Below are positions 1 through 13,100 of a stretch of DNA of 64,000 nt, piece by piece. The stretch is from Schistosoma mansoni (Eukaryota; Platyhelminthes; Trematoda; Strigeidida; Schistosomatidae), in the NCBI RefSeq assembly GCF_000237925.1, contig NC_031498.1, positions 24,934,308 through 24,998,307 on the forward strand, written 5' to 3'. The notes below the pieces were generated by a model that was not told the DNA's origin, ran no database searches, and saw only the letters and a program-made list of their open reading frames with translations. The first letter of the stretch is position 1. Each line of letters begins with the position of its first letter. Position numbers and translations under genes: made by a program.

Positions 1-303
1 ACTGCACTAAACTTGCCTTTAAATACAGACCACGCCTCATCAACTGATGAGCTAGTATCTACTGACCAATCTATCTTAGTAGCACAATCCTGAATTTCTG
101 GTATGTTAGCTCTCCATATGTTTGGGCGAGGCTTAATCTGATCGTATATCATATCGCTAGCTCTAAACGTGAATGATAAAACAGCGTGATCGCTATTTAC
201 TAACGGGGGAAGAATATTTAGGTTGGCAATATCCTCAGTCTCATGAGTAATTACCAAGTCCAACAGAGAAGAACCTTGGTTTACACCAAAACGTGTAGGT
301 AAG
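1..303 (-). mobile_element. LINE fragment, AP-endonuclease domain end
   Basis: On the minus strand one frame stays open from about 303 to the window edge. It reads RFGVNQGSSLLDLVITHE, then NSDHAVLSF, then RPNIWRANIPE. The SDH triplet followed by a hydrophobic strand is the C-terminal catalytic signature of the apurinic-type endonuclease of CR1/jockey-like non-LTR retrotransposons. The fragment has no start codon and runs off the left edge, so the reverse transcriptase would lie outside the window. It differs from the RTE-like endonuclease at 10433-11317, so it is a separate LINE lineage. Confidence 0.7.
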
Positions 304-942
304 TTAATTAAGTAACTTGGGGATTAGGAACTAGTTGTTTCCTAATGCTCAATCTCCCGATTTCGGGGAAAATTTTGTTAGTTATGGGGAAATTACAGAG
401 AAGCCACACTAATAAACCGGGGGAAAATTTGGGTTTTCCTCAATATTTCCTCAGACTGGTGAAAACCTCAAAATTAACCTGAAATTCCCCAAAATTTGGA
501 GACTGGGGCCTATTAGCTGACTTTCTGTTTGAGACTACTAGAGTGTTCAAAATCGAGTACAATATGAGTAGAAAGATAACTAGGATGATGCATGTACAGT
601 ATTTGTACCATTTGGATGAGAATAAAGCGTACGCCTTGTGGCGTCACTTTTTTTCCACTCAGCAATGTCATTTCTACGCAACTTCACAATAAACCGGTTC
701 TCATCGGTCACACCTATTTGATACCGTGACAGTAATTTGCTCAAATTAATTGTTAGATGAGTAACAATCGCTAAAAATATTTTAAATTCATCATTCTACT
801 CACTGCGTCATGAATTTTGACTTGATTATTTCAAAAGTATCATATTGTCTTTTGACAGAGTAATAAAGAATTGAGTCTTTTAGTTAAAAGGTTCAGGTCC
901 TACCACTCAAACTTAAAGTTATCACTTCCTACTAAGATGTAA
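304..942. other. Intergenic stretch, nothing recognised
   Basis: No gene or known repeat was recognised. Between 365 and 510 the motif GGGGAAAATTT recurs in direct and inverted form, which could fold weakly. No coding frame is supported. Confidence 0.4.
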
Positions 943-1061
943 TCCACTGTCTTATGGATCCGATCTTTAGATCGAAGACTCCTGGTATGGCCCCCCAAGA
1001 AAACCACCTGCTTCGGTCTGGGGACCCGGGCAGTATCACAACCCACACACAAATCAAATGG
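943..1061 (+). repeat. 520-bp retroposon family, 3' fragment
   Basis: Matches the 3' third of the GCCCCCAAATG family: the segment from the CCACTGCCTTGTGGATC region through CACCTGCTTCGG to CACACAAATCAAATGG. Both ends are truncated and the A-rich tail is missing. Confidence 0.7.
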
Positions 1062-1449
1062 CAATTACTACTGGAAATATTATCTTTTAGGGTTCTCAAA
1101 GTCATATGTTCTGTTGACCCCAGAATTGCTCTTAGGAATACTCAGCTCGGTAGCGCCACAAGTATTTCGTCTAACTATGGATAATCTTAGTTTCTGAAAA
1201 GGTGCATAATGTTGAGGGACAGTCTCAAATCTTCTTTTTTATTGATGCTTAATTTTTTGCCTATAGAATTACCACTACGTAATAAAACTTAGTTCATGGA
1301 ATTGGTAGCTGTTGGAAACGTAAACAGTCAGGTTCTTAATGGTAATTTTTCATCTTATAAGTTTTCTGTGCAACTTTCTGACGAGATTCTACTAGCCGTT
1401 TATTGTTTATATTTCCTGGGTGTTCATTCTGTGTATTTCTCTGGACTGG

Positions 1450-3210
1450 TATCAGTATTCCTTCATAGCTAATCTGAAACTAAAAAGAGCAGCTGGTCCA
1501 GATAGACTAACTCCAGAGGTCTTTAAGGATGGTGGTCTAGTTTTGGCGACTAGGCTGACCAATATTTTAGCCAAAATCTGGGAACTGAATGCAATCCCAC
1601 CTAACTGGTCGCAATCACTGATTGTCCCAATATATAAAAATGGGTCAAAATCATCCTGTGAGAACCATAGAGGGATTAGTTTTACTAATATAGCATCCAA
1701 AATACTAGCCCCAATAGCTATCGGGCGCCTAACAAAGACTCGTGAACTCCAAACACGAAAAAAATTAGGCTGGCTTCAGGTCTGGTCGTGGCTGCATCGA
1801 CCACATATTCACTATTCGTTACATCTTAAAACACAGGCATGCTTATCGGCGTCCAACAATGATAGTTTTTCTTGACTTAAAAGCAGCATTTGACTCTGTA
1901 GACTGAGGTTGTGTGGCAGTGTCATTGAAAGGTGTACCTCGGAAGTACATAAACCTTATGAAGGCTTTTTACTCAAACACTACCAGTCGAGCGAGAGCTT
2001 ATGGCTAACTGTCATCTGATTTTACAACCTCAAGTGGTGTCCGACAAGGCTGTCCACTATCCCCATTTTTGTTTAACTCCATTATAGACCTGGAAATAAC
2101 ACTCTCGTTGACTGAATTTTCAGGAATTGATCTCCTACCAGGAGGTCCACTTATGGATATGCAGATGACATAGTCCTGTTTGGTGAAGATGCTGATAAAA
2201 TGCACTCTTTTGGTAACACTGAGCAACAAGCCAGGATGTTTGGGATGCGCTTCTCCCCCTCTAAATGTAAGTTTTTAGCCTCAGGACTGACCTGCGTCAA
2301 CATCTGAACTAAAGATAGGGATTGAAATCGTTGAACGCGTCGACAACATTTATCTTGGAAGTTTGACCAGCCCTAATGGGTTGGTATCTGAAGAAATCTC
2401 AGCACGTATTCAAAAAACTCGTTTAGCTTTTGCCAACTTAAATCACCCATGGCGAAGGCGAGATATCTCTCTATCAATTAAGAGACGAGTATACTACACA
2501 GCAGTTCGCTCTGTTCTACTTTACGGCTGCAAAACGTGCCAATTAAGAGTAGAAGATACTCGTAAGTTACTAGTATTTGATCACAGATGTCTTAGAAATA
2601 TTGCTCGTATCTGCTGCGATCACCGGGTAAGTAATAGTGAGGTTAGACGCAGGGTATTAGGGAATGATAGTAAGTCAGTTGACGAGGTTGTAGATCTTCA
2701 TCGACTGAGAAGGTTGGGCCACGTGTACGTATGCCTGGACACCGATTATCACGACGCGCAATGCTGACTAGTGTTGAGGATGGTTGGAAGAGAATTAGGG
2801 GCGGCCAAACCAAAACATGGCATCAGTGCTTAAAGTCACTAACTTCTGGTCTGAGCCATGTTGTTAGATGCAGACTAATTGGTTGGGGTCCGCGCGACTA
2901 TCGTAACCAATGGTTGGAGACTCTAGGTGACATGGCTCAGGATCAATCCCAATGGCGTCGATGTGTACACTCTTTGTCTTCCCTTAAACTATGAGATTAA
3001 AATTGCTTTATATCCTTCTTTCTACCAACTGATTTTTTCGCGCTGTGCTGTATTCTTATACACAATCCTTTTTTTTATATATTACTACCGTTGAAGTAAC
3101 CACTGGTACGAATTTGGTGATCATCTTGTTGTTCTAATGAGATATGGGAACTTGGACCGACGCATATGTGTACGTGGTCTTACGTTGTAGCTGACTGGCT
3201 GACTCACTTC
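1450..3210 (+). mobile_element. 5'-truncated RTE-like LINE with CTGA-type tail
   Basis: Conceptual translation shows reverse-transcriptase landmarks in order: AAGPDRLTPEVFKDGG near 1490, FLDLKAAFDSVD near 1868, GVRQGCPLSPFLFN near 2038 and GYADDIVLFGEDAD near 2155. The LINE C-terminus follows (KTRLAFANLNH, LLYGCKTCQLRVEDTRKLL, GGQTKTWHQCLKS, GWGPRDYRNQWLETL). The frame is broken several times, so the element is dead. After the stop near 2993 comes a UTR of about 200 bp ending in a CTGA-like repeat (GCTGACTGGCTGACT), the 3' end also seen at 22270, 33493 and 53836. The 5' endonuclease is missing. Confidence 0.85.
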
Positions 3211-3543
3211 ACAACTAATTTTGGCAGTCTACTAGCTCTTACTTTTAAAATCCCCTTATCAAAAGATGTGGATACCTTAGTTTTATCTAGTTAGAAAATT
3301 CTCAGTCCGAAGACTAAGGTTTTCATCAACCCTGATGCCTAACTTTGACAGTCACCCAGCTAGTGAGTGTTTACTAAAGTAAGGAGATTTGTAGCTTGTG
3401 AACCTTTATCGGCTTGTATCTTTTAATGACTAAGTTTTGTTCTAAGTTTTATTATGGAAATTTAAGAGACATAAAAAGTATTAATTTCAAATTATATTTT
3501 CTAACTAGTACGTGCATCATCCTTTTTTGTTGCTGTTGTTCTT

Positions 3544-3563
3544 GTGGTTTTTTCTACTTTTAG
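3544..3563 (+). promoter_or_regulatory. Candidate splice acceptor upstream of ATRIP start
   Basis: A strong pyrimidine tract ending in CTACTTTTAG lies 77 nt before the ATG at 3641. It could be the acceptor of a 5'-UTR intron or of spliced-leader trans-splicing, which schistosomes use. A weaker acceptor-like CTAACTAG ends at 3508. Inference from sequence only. Confidence 0.3.
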
Positions 3564-3640
3564 TAGTTTTTCACTACTATGACAGACATTATCCTCCACT
3601 AGTCGGTTTACATTTATCAAAATCTAGAAAACTCTTACAT

Positions 3641-6600
3641 ATGGATGACGATGAACTTACTCAAGAGATTTTGGATCAATTCGATCTCATTTGCACACAA
3701 CATCAATATAATCATGGTAAGGTATTATTAAGTAGTTTATGTACATTTAGTGTCAGCATACAGTGGCGAAAATTTAAATAAACACAATCTACATTCAAAC
3801 AGTAAGTTCATTCCATCTGTTCCTCATAATTCCAAACTTTAGAGCTATCTAATTGCTTGTCTCGGTCAACTTCGTTAGATACGAAGTTGGGAGGGTGCAC
3901 GCAGACATCTGACTTCTCACCTAATGACCAAACTTCAACTGTTGGACGACATGAACTTGAACGGCTAAAGAAAGAAGTAAGTTTCATGTTTTGACCAAAC
4001 ACTACCACTTACAAAAGAATGATCTAATTGTGGTACTTAGATGTCTTATATAACTTCTGATTGTTCTTCTGCCGAAAGTGCCTTAGTGTTTTACAGAAAT
4101 CCGACATGTCGTATCATTCGATGTTAGAGAGTTTATGGTGACTGATGATAAAGTTGCTGTCGAATTTACTTCCTGTCAAACTAGGAGGTATTAAATTTTT
4201 CTCATGGTAATTATCATTTATTGAATAATGGAATTGATTGTCATAAAACGCTTTGTATGTAAAAGTAATTATTTGCATGACGCGTGTAAAGTAAACATAT
4301 TCCTAGCGGTTAAAACTCATCTTCCTTTATTTCACCTTAGTGTTAGTTATAATTGCAGGTATTTTAACATAAAAAATAAGACTATTCAGTCTTTCTCTAG
4401 TGTGGATCTAGTTTATGAAGCATATGCGGATGCCCTAATCGATTGTCCACAGTCAATATATTAGTATTTAAACTATTGAACAATATGTTCTAAACAGTTG
4501 TGTAAACACTAACAAACATCAAGTTTGGCGAACTGTTAGTCCTAATTTACACTAACACCTATTCTTCTTGTGTTTCTAATTATACACCTGGGTTTAACCG
4601 TTATGTTTAGTTAGGCTACTGTATCCTACAATAAAAACAAACAACTTTAAAGATTACGTAAATACTGTATTATTTGTTATCAGTGTGTACGTGAGTATTA
4701 CTTGTATATATCCTTTATTTATTTCTGATCATTTCTTCTTCATATCGAATTTTTTTAGGTATCTGTTCTACGCGAAGAGCTTTATATGAAACTAGGTGAA
4801 CTTGCTACTATTAAAGAATCTGCCAGTCGAACAAAAGCAACCGATTCTGATACTATCAGTAAATTAGAATCACATCTTAAATCTGAACGAAATGATTTCC
4901 AACGTAAACTAAGTGAATTAAATGCTCAAATAGCCTTTCGTGAAGCTGACTACCGATTAGTATGTAGTGAACTAGCTCGTATGAAAGAGGAAGTTGCATT
5001 TAATAAACAAGTGGTAAACGGTGAGTATTAAAGATTTAATTGCGACTAATAAATAATTAACTGTCTTCTTGGTACTTTATCTTATTTTTTCAGGCCAGTA
5101 GGGTATTATTGTTCAGGCAGTCATAAGCAATGTAGAACCTGGTACATTTATGCATCAGTTCAAGTTGGTACACCACTTCACTGCGGCGAGATGAATTTTT
5201 TGAGATATATGTCAGATTACTAAAAGTAGTAACAGTATCAGTTGTCGTAAAAATGATTGTTGATAGACGATTTAGAAAGAAGAATCAAACCCTCAGGAGA
5301 AGAGGTGTAAGGTAATTTTAAAACTCAAAGGCTAAGGGGAGATAAGAAGTGAGTATATCTGTCTCCTTGTGACAATACTTTGATGTGATGATTCAAGAAA
5401 CTGATACTTACTGACAGAATTGATTTTTACCATAAACAATGTCAGTCTTATACTTTAATTTGACGATCAACTTCTTATTTAAAGCATCACCCTTCTCTCT
5501 CAAATTGAATTATTCTGAAAACTTTAAACATTAGTTAATGTAGCTTTAATTGAACTTATCATTCAATAACATTTAAAGATACTGAACAAAAGAATATCAT
5601 GACAACGCTATGCATCTCCACACGATGCTCCAATACCTTGTGGATCAGACCTTTAGGTCAAAGGCTCGGGGTGTGGCCCCCTAAGAAAACCACCTGCTTC
5701 AGTTTGGGCACCTGGGCAGTATCACAGCCCTCACACAAATCAAATGAGATTTGTGCAGCGCATATGTATTCGGTGCCCCTTTGTACCATTATTTATGTGT
5801 TCAAATAAAATAAAATAAAACGAAGTCAACAACTTCAAAAAGAATGAAGTGAAAAGTAGTATTTTCAACGGTATTTGAGGTCTAAACATTTGAATCATGG
5901 TTATAGATAATATATGAAACCAAAGTAACAGAAACCTACTATATAACCAATCATCAATGCTATTAGCCCCCAAATGTCCTGGTACGGCCGAGAGTGAGGA
6001 GAGTCAGCACTCACTCTCCAAATGCTCTCAAATGACCACGTGCATAAAACCACTGCCGGGGAAGTCCTACTCACTGACTTCTCACGACGAGGGTGTTGTT
6101 TACGAAAGTGAGAAGACAAAAAGCGAATATCCGGTGCTTTAACCGGGTTGGTGGACACGGAGGATCCATCTAGGGGAGTTGGAAAACCCTGATTCCAAAC
6201 CAATGATGCATATGGACTCGAGGATCCTAAGGAAACAAATGGCATATGAACTTATTGTTGGTCACTGGCTACCATGGGACTGCATCTCCTCACGTTGCTC
6301 CACTGCCCTACGGATTAGACCTTTAGGTCAAAGGCTCTGGGTGTGACTCCTGAAGAAAACCACCTGCTTCGGTTTGGGCACCCGGACAGTATTCCAGCCC
6401 TCACACAAATCGAATGATTTATGTGGAGCATATCTATTTGGTGCCTCATTGTACCAATGTTTATGTGTTTAAATAAGTATATAAATAAATAAATACATTT
6501 TGTAACTGTTCATCTTTGCTATCTCTTATTTATATTTCAGAACGTTCTGTTGAATATTCTCCTGCTTCACAAATTCTTGTCTCTTTAACTTCCCCAAATC

Positions 6601-7116
6601 CTGATCCTGTTTCTAACCACAAATTACGAACACCTGTCCCTCGTGTTCCAAGCACGGATTTTCACCTTCCTGCACCAGTTACTCCTATTCCTAGTAAACG
6701 GTATAAAGTCCCACCCGCTGGTCGAATGTGGGATGTTGATGTCACGAACAATTTAAATGATAAACTAAAGTCAAATACAACACCACAAGCCATTGATAAA
6801 AATGTATTATTGATAGATAGTGATGAAATTACGCCGTCAAATGCATCGAGGAAACGACAACGATGTGTCGTATCACCTGATACGTCTCCAGAACACTCTA
6901 TGCGCCAAATTCCTGTATCTTTAGCTGATGCATCCGTTGAAACTACAGACCTACTACATACTACTTCTCGTAGTCATCCCTTGTCTTATCGAATTCCATC
7001 CTGTGCTTTCTCAACCACTGAGCCTTTCAATGAATTTACTAAAGGAAATCCTGAGATGTTATCAGAATTATTAGATTTGTCTATTTCAATTCCTCGGAAT
7101 GACAAGAGCAGGTCAG

Positions 7117-7153
<37 letters not shown>

Positions 7154-10100
7154 GTGCTGGATTTAGTTGTCATAAACACCTTGAACTATTCATTATTTCT
7201 TTGAGAAACCAATAACCATGACTTATAACTTTACAAGGCTCGAGTACAAAATATCATGTATACTACTTTTGCAAATTTACAGCCAACTAATTTATTTCCC
7301 AATACACAGTTGTTAATCATTTACTAAGTACATCTTTAAGAACTAGCCTTAAAACCCTACTGTTAGTATGTGTGTGTGTGAGCTAGTGATAATACACGGC
7401 TTTTTATTTGAAGTGGATGAAGTGGGATTCCAATCAGCGATGTATTTTTGAAAGCCAAGCATTTTAATCACTAAGTCACCGCTCCTAAAATAGCTGTGAT
7501 ATTAATAGGGTTTTTGTTCAATAACTGTTTAGTCAGTGTTACAAATTATTATGTTTTCATATTGAATCGTGGATGATTATCAGGCAATAGAGTCAATCTT
7601 GAATTAAAAAGTGGACAAGGTCACACTTAGTTCATATATTGACTTAGGAATCATTGACCACGAAATTGTCGAACAGTTTCTTACTGGTGTCCATCCTTCA
7701 TGGATAATTTACATATAGCTACATACAACTAAAAAAGCTGAGCTGTATAAATACCTGAATGGTTAGCTCTGTTATTCCCTAAAACTATTCATAAATAGGA
7801 ATACAGACTAATATACATGTATTTGTTTTTTTTCAGGAGTAGCATCGATAATAATCCTCAAACAACATTGGTCACATCATCTTTTGCAAGGTCAGAAGAT
7901 TCCACTTGGTTGCTATCAGATTATTATCTCACTGGGTTAAGTAAATTACTTCCTCGACAGTCAGATATTCTTAGTGGAATCCAGTCATCATCTGACAACT
8001 ATGTATCACAACTAAATTTAGTGGTTAAACGATTTTCTGAATCCGTACCCTACTTAATACGAAGAATAGAAGAGCAGTTAAAAGTATGTTGACACTAACA
8101 TTTTTCTATTCAACTATCCATTCACGTTGATGATTTGTGTAGCAAATGTCATTTCGATGGATGACATTTGAAAAAGGAAAATTATGCAATAAACCAATGG
8201 TTACTTATGAGTAATATAACTAGATTACTTACGCCTGTTACCCCCAAAAGAGCATAGGCTGCCGACCAGCATTCTCCAACCCACCCTGTCCTCGGCCTTC
8301 CTTTCTAGTTCTGTCCAATTCTTGTTCATTCTTCTCATATGTTCTTTGGTCTTCCTCTTTTCTTTTGGCCTTCAGGATTCCATATAAGGGCTTGTCTTGT
8401 GACGCAGTTGGGTGATTTCCTCAATGTGTATCCTATCCATTTCCAGCGTTTCTCCCTGATTTCTTCCTCCGTCGGATGCAATCTGGTTTGTTCTATCCCA
8501 CAGTAGGTTGTTGCTGATAGTGTCTGGCCAGCGGATCCGAAATATTTTGCGTAGAAAACTGTTAATGAACACTTATATCTTCTGGATGATGATTTTCTTA
8601 GTTCTCCAAGTTTTTGCCCCACATAGTAAAACTGTCTTGACATTTTTATTGAAAATTCTGATCTTGGTGTTGGTTGGCAGTTGTTTTGAGTTCCAGATGT
8701 TCTTCAGTTGTAAATATGCTGCCCTTGCTTTGCCGATCCACGTCTTCACATCTCCATCAGATCTACTATGTTCATCAATGATGCTGCCCAGATATGTAAA
8801 GGTTTTCACATCCTCCAAAGCTGCTCCGTCAAGTGTAATTTGATTGGTGCATGCTGTATTGTATCTAAGAATCTTGCTTTTCTCTTTGTGTATGTTGTGA
8901 ACTACTGCAGCTGAGGCTGCTGCTACACTGGTCGTCTTCTGCATTTGTTGTTGCGTTTGTGATAGAAGAGCCAGATCATCTACGAAGTCGAGATCGTCCA
9001 GCTGCATCCTAGCTGTCCATTGTATCCCGTGCTTCCCTCCTTCAGATATTGAGGTCTTCATGATCCATTCGATTAGCAGGAGAAAGAGAAAGGGTGAGAG
9101 TAAGCAACCTTGCCTGACATCGATCTTTACCTCGAACGAGTCAGTGAGCTGTCCTCCATGCACGATTTTGCAGTTTAACCCATCATAGGAATTCCGTATG
9201 ATATTGACTATCTTCTCAGGCACGCCATCTTGTCGATGAAGCCTCCATAGTGTTGTCCTGTCCACGCTATCAAATGCTTTCTCGTAGTCTATGAAGTTGA
9301 TGTAGAATAGTGAATTCCATTCAATTGATTGTTCCACAATGGACCGTAGAGTTGCGATTTGGTCTGTACACGATTGATCCTTACGAAATCCAGCCTGTTG
9401 ATCTCAAAGTTGGGCGTCTACGGAATCCTTCATTCTGTTTAACAATACCTTGTTCAAGACTTTTCCTCGTATTGATAGAAGAATGATGCCCCTGTAGTTA
9501 TCGCACTTCCTGAGATCGCATTTCTTTGGTATTTTGATCAGAAGTCCTTCTTTCCAGTCTGTTGGTACTTGTTCTTCATCCCAAATCTTACTGAAGAGAA
9601 TGTGGAGTATCTTTGCAGTTGCTGTTACATCTGCTTTCAGTGCCTCTGCCGGGATGTTGTCTGGTCCCACTTCTTTGCCGCTCTTGATTTGTCTGATGGC
9701 CATGCTGATCTCTTCAATTGATGGTGGGCCAACATTGATTGGGAGGTCCGTGAATGCTGCTTCGATGTTGAGTGGGTTCAGTGGAGCTGGTCGATTTATG
9801 AGTTTTTGAAATGTTCTACCCATCTGTTTCGTTGTTCTTCAATGTCGGTGATTACTTTACCTTCCTTGCTTTTCACTGGTCTTTCTGGCTTACGGTAATT
9901 TCCAGCAAGTTTCTTTGTTGTGTCATACAGTTGTCTCATGTTTCCTTCTCTTGCAGCTTTTTCCACCGTCATTGCTAAATCTTCCATATATTTACGTTTG
10001 TCGGTTCTGATGCTCATCTTCACTTGCTTGTTTGCTTCTGTGTATTCTGCTTGTGTCTTGGCTTTTTCCGCTCTTGTTCGGCTGATATTGATTGCTGCCT

Positions 10101-13100
10101 TCTTGTTCCTCCTTTCTTGAATCTTATCCAGTGTACCAACAGTGATCCATTCCTTGTGATGGTGCTTCTTGTGGCCCAGAACCTCATAACATGTTGAAGT
10201 GATTGCCTCTTTTATCCCTTTCCGGTTGCTTTCCATAGTAGTTCCCTCCCCAGTGAGTAGATCATGAAAGGCCTGGAACTTTTTGTTGAGGGCTATCTTG
10301 AATTTGTCGAGTTTGTCAGCATCTCGAAGAAAGGCCGTATTCAACTTTTGTGACGTTGTCCGCCCCGTTGTCCAGTGCTTCTTAAGTTTTAATTTCATGT
10401 CGGCGACCAGCAAGTGATGATCTGATGCTATATCAACTCCTCTCCTGGTTCTTACATCCTCCATCATCCTTCTGAACTTTTTGTTGATGCAGATATGGTC
10501 GATTTGGTTTTGCGTAGTGTGGTCCAGTGAAGTCCATTTGGTTTTGTGAATGCGTTTGTGTGGGAATGTTTTGCCGCCTATAACCAGTTAATCGAAGGCA
10601 CATAGGTTTGCAAATCTCACTATTTTTCTTCCTTTCTCCCAGTCCATGTCGTCCCATGATGTCTTCATATCCAGTGTTGTCCATTCCAACGTTGGTGTTT
10701 AAATCTCCCATCAGAATGGTCAGGTCCTTTGTTGGGCACTTCTCGACGATTGAATGCAGCCTATCGTAGAATTGATCTTTAACGTCTTCATTGTAGTCGT
10801 TGATAAGCGTATAGCATTGGATGACGTTCATTGTAATGCCCTCTCTCTTTGTTTTGAAGGAGGCTTTGATGATCCTTGGTCCATGAGATTCCCATCCTAT
10901 AAGTGCATTTTGTGCTTGTTTGGAAAGCTTCAATGCCACTCCTTGTGTATGTGGGGCATTTTCTTCTTCATGACCGGAGTATAACAGAAGTTCTCCTGAA
11001 GATAGTCGTTGTTTTCCAACCTGCGTCCAATGTGTTTCACTGATTCCAAGCACCTTCAGGTTGTATCTCCTCATTTCCGCAGCAATTTGGTTGACTCTCC
11101 TGGTCTCCCACATTGTACGAGCATTCCATGTACCTAGATAAATGGGTGCTCTGGTTTTCAGAAGGGGCACCGGCCTCGTGACTTCCGAAGGAACTCGGCT
11201 TTCACCATGAGGCGTTATAACTCTTCTAAATGAAGACCTTCTGACACCCAGGACAGAGTTTAAGTGGTTTGAATAATTTTTTCTGGTTAGCGTCTTTTTA
11301 GCGAGTTTGTTCTCCATGGGATTGGGTCACTAACCCCACGCCCAACCCCTTCTCCTTTATCTGGGCTTGGGACCAGCAGTAGCCCCCGGAGTGGCCACAG
11401 ACGGAGTTAATATAACTAGATTATGCTGGATAAATGCAATATTGGATGTCCATTTCTGCAATAATACTTAACTTTAACACCAGTTGTTTTCAACGCCATA
11501 ACGTTATCCACTGGATTACTGTTTCATTTTCATAAGGTTATCACTTAATATTATCGGTTGATGTATGATTCTGTCATCAATATTTCCATTCAAATCAATT
11601 AACGTCAACATCTCATGCTTATTTGTTTGTGCTTACACCTCATTTGCTTGGTAATACCAATATAAATGTATATTTATAACATACTACTATTAAATGTATT
11701 CATCTGACCCCACCTAGCATATTGAATCTACAGAGAAACTAATATCAATACTACTTTAGTACAAACCCAAAAGCTATATCTTATCATATCACTATATATA
11801 TAACTACATATTACTAAGAAAACAGTGATAGAGTTCACATTCTGTCATTGAGACTAATGGCTCACAATAGCAAAAGACTGCTCATATCGGTAATTATAAA
11901 TTGTAAATATTTTCTTAACAACTGAAATTATAGCCAATAGTAATTGTCGTTTTTTATTATCTGAGTAACATCTAACTAATGAGAAAGCATTCTTATAATC
12001 ACTTTTATTGCCAATAATATGCAGGCATGTATTCGTGTACTTTTGGATCCTTATAATCGATATGTAAAGCAACCAATCAAATCATGTCATTATTCAGACT
12101 TTCAAAAAGTCGAGACTGAAGACATAGAGACAGCAGAAAAAGAGAATGAACAACCATTATCTATGGATGTTTCTGATGATGCTACCTCACATGAAATATC
12201 TTATTTAGGTGAAGATCCTTTCGCTGGCGCACCCGCATCACAAATTGTCACATCTCTTATATATCCTTCCCAAATGAAATGTAAGTTTTTGACTTGTATA
12301 TAGTAGTTGGTTTTATTATGTTTTATGCTAATTTAATACCCCCAGATGCTGTGGTACGGTCGAGGGTGGGCAGAGTTCGCTCTGTCTTTTGAAATACTCT
12401 CATATGGTCATGGGTATCTAGTCACTGCTAGGGAAGTCCTACTCACTTCCCTTTCGTGGTGGGGGTGTTGTTTACAAAACTGAGAGGATGAAAATCTAAT
12501 ATTTGGCCCTTTAATCGGGTTGTTGGGTACGGAGGATCCACCTAGAGGGTTGGAAAACCCTGATTCCGAACCAGTGGTACATATGGGCTCTAGGATCCCG
12601 AGGGAGAAAAGGCAACCACGGGACTGTGCTCCCTATCGTTGCTTTACTGCCTCGAAGTCAAAGGTTCGAGGAGTGGCTCTCTAAGAAAACCATCTGCTTA
12701 GGTTTGGGTGTCCCGGCAGTATCTCAGTCTATATAAAAATTCAATGGTTTGTGTGACGCACATATATTTTGGTGCCCCTTTGTAGCAATGTTTATGTGCT
12801 CAAATAAATAACAATCTATGCTATTATTCACTGATTACTCTTAAATGTTTTGTACAATGATGCTCCGGGAAACACATTATACAGTTGTCATTGTTTCTAA
12901 GGTCTGTTATACTGTACACCTTGCCAAAACGAAGCAGATTACCTTCCTATTGGAGGGGACCATACTTAGAACCTCCGACCCAAAAATTTAATCTATCCGG
13001 CGATTTGTTGACGTCAAAATATGCATCATCATGGGGGATCATTCGCCACAGATATGTCCATAAGTGATTTTCTTTAGGATCCTGTACTTCATATGGGTCA

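Noticed and set aside
3512-3640. Upstream in-frame extension of ATRIP exon 1
   Set aside because: Reads a run of hydrophobic residues out of a pyrimidine-rich, acceptor-like stretch. The conserved acidic N-terminus starts at the ATG at 3641.
7112-7154. Poly-tyrosine end of the ATRIP exon 4 frame
   Set aside because: It is the TTA microsatellite of the intron; the donor at 7111/7112 gives the phase required by exon 5.
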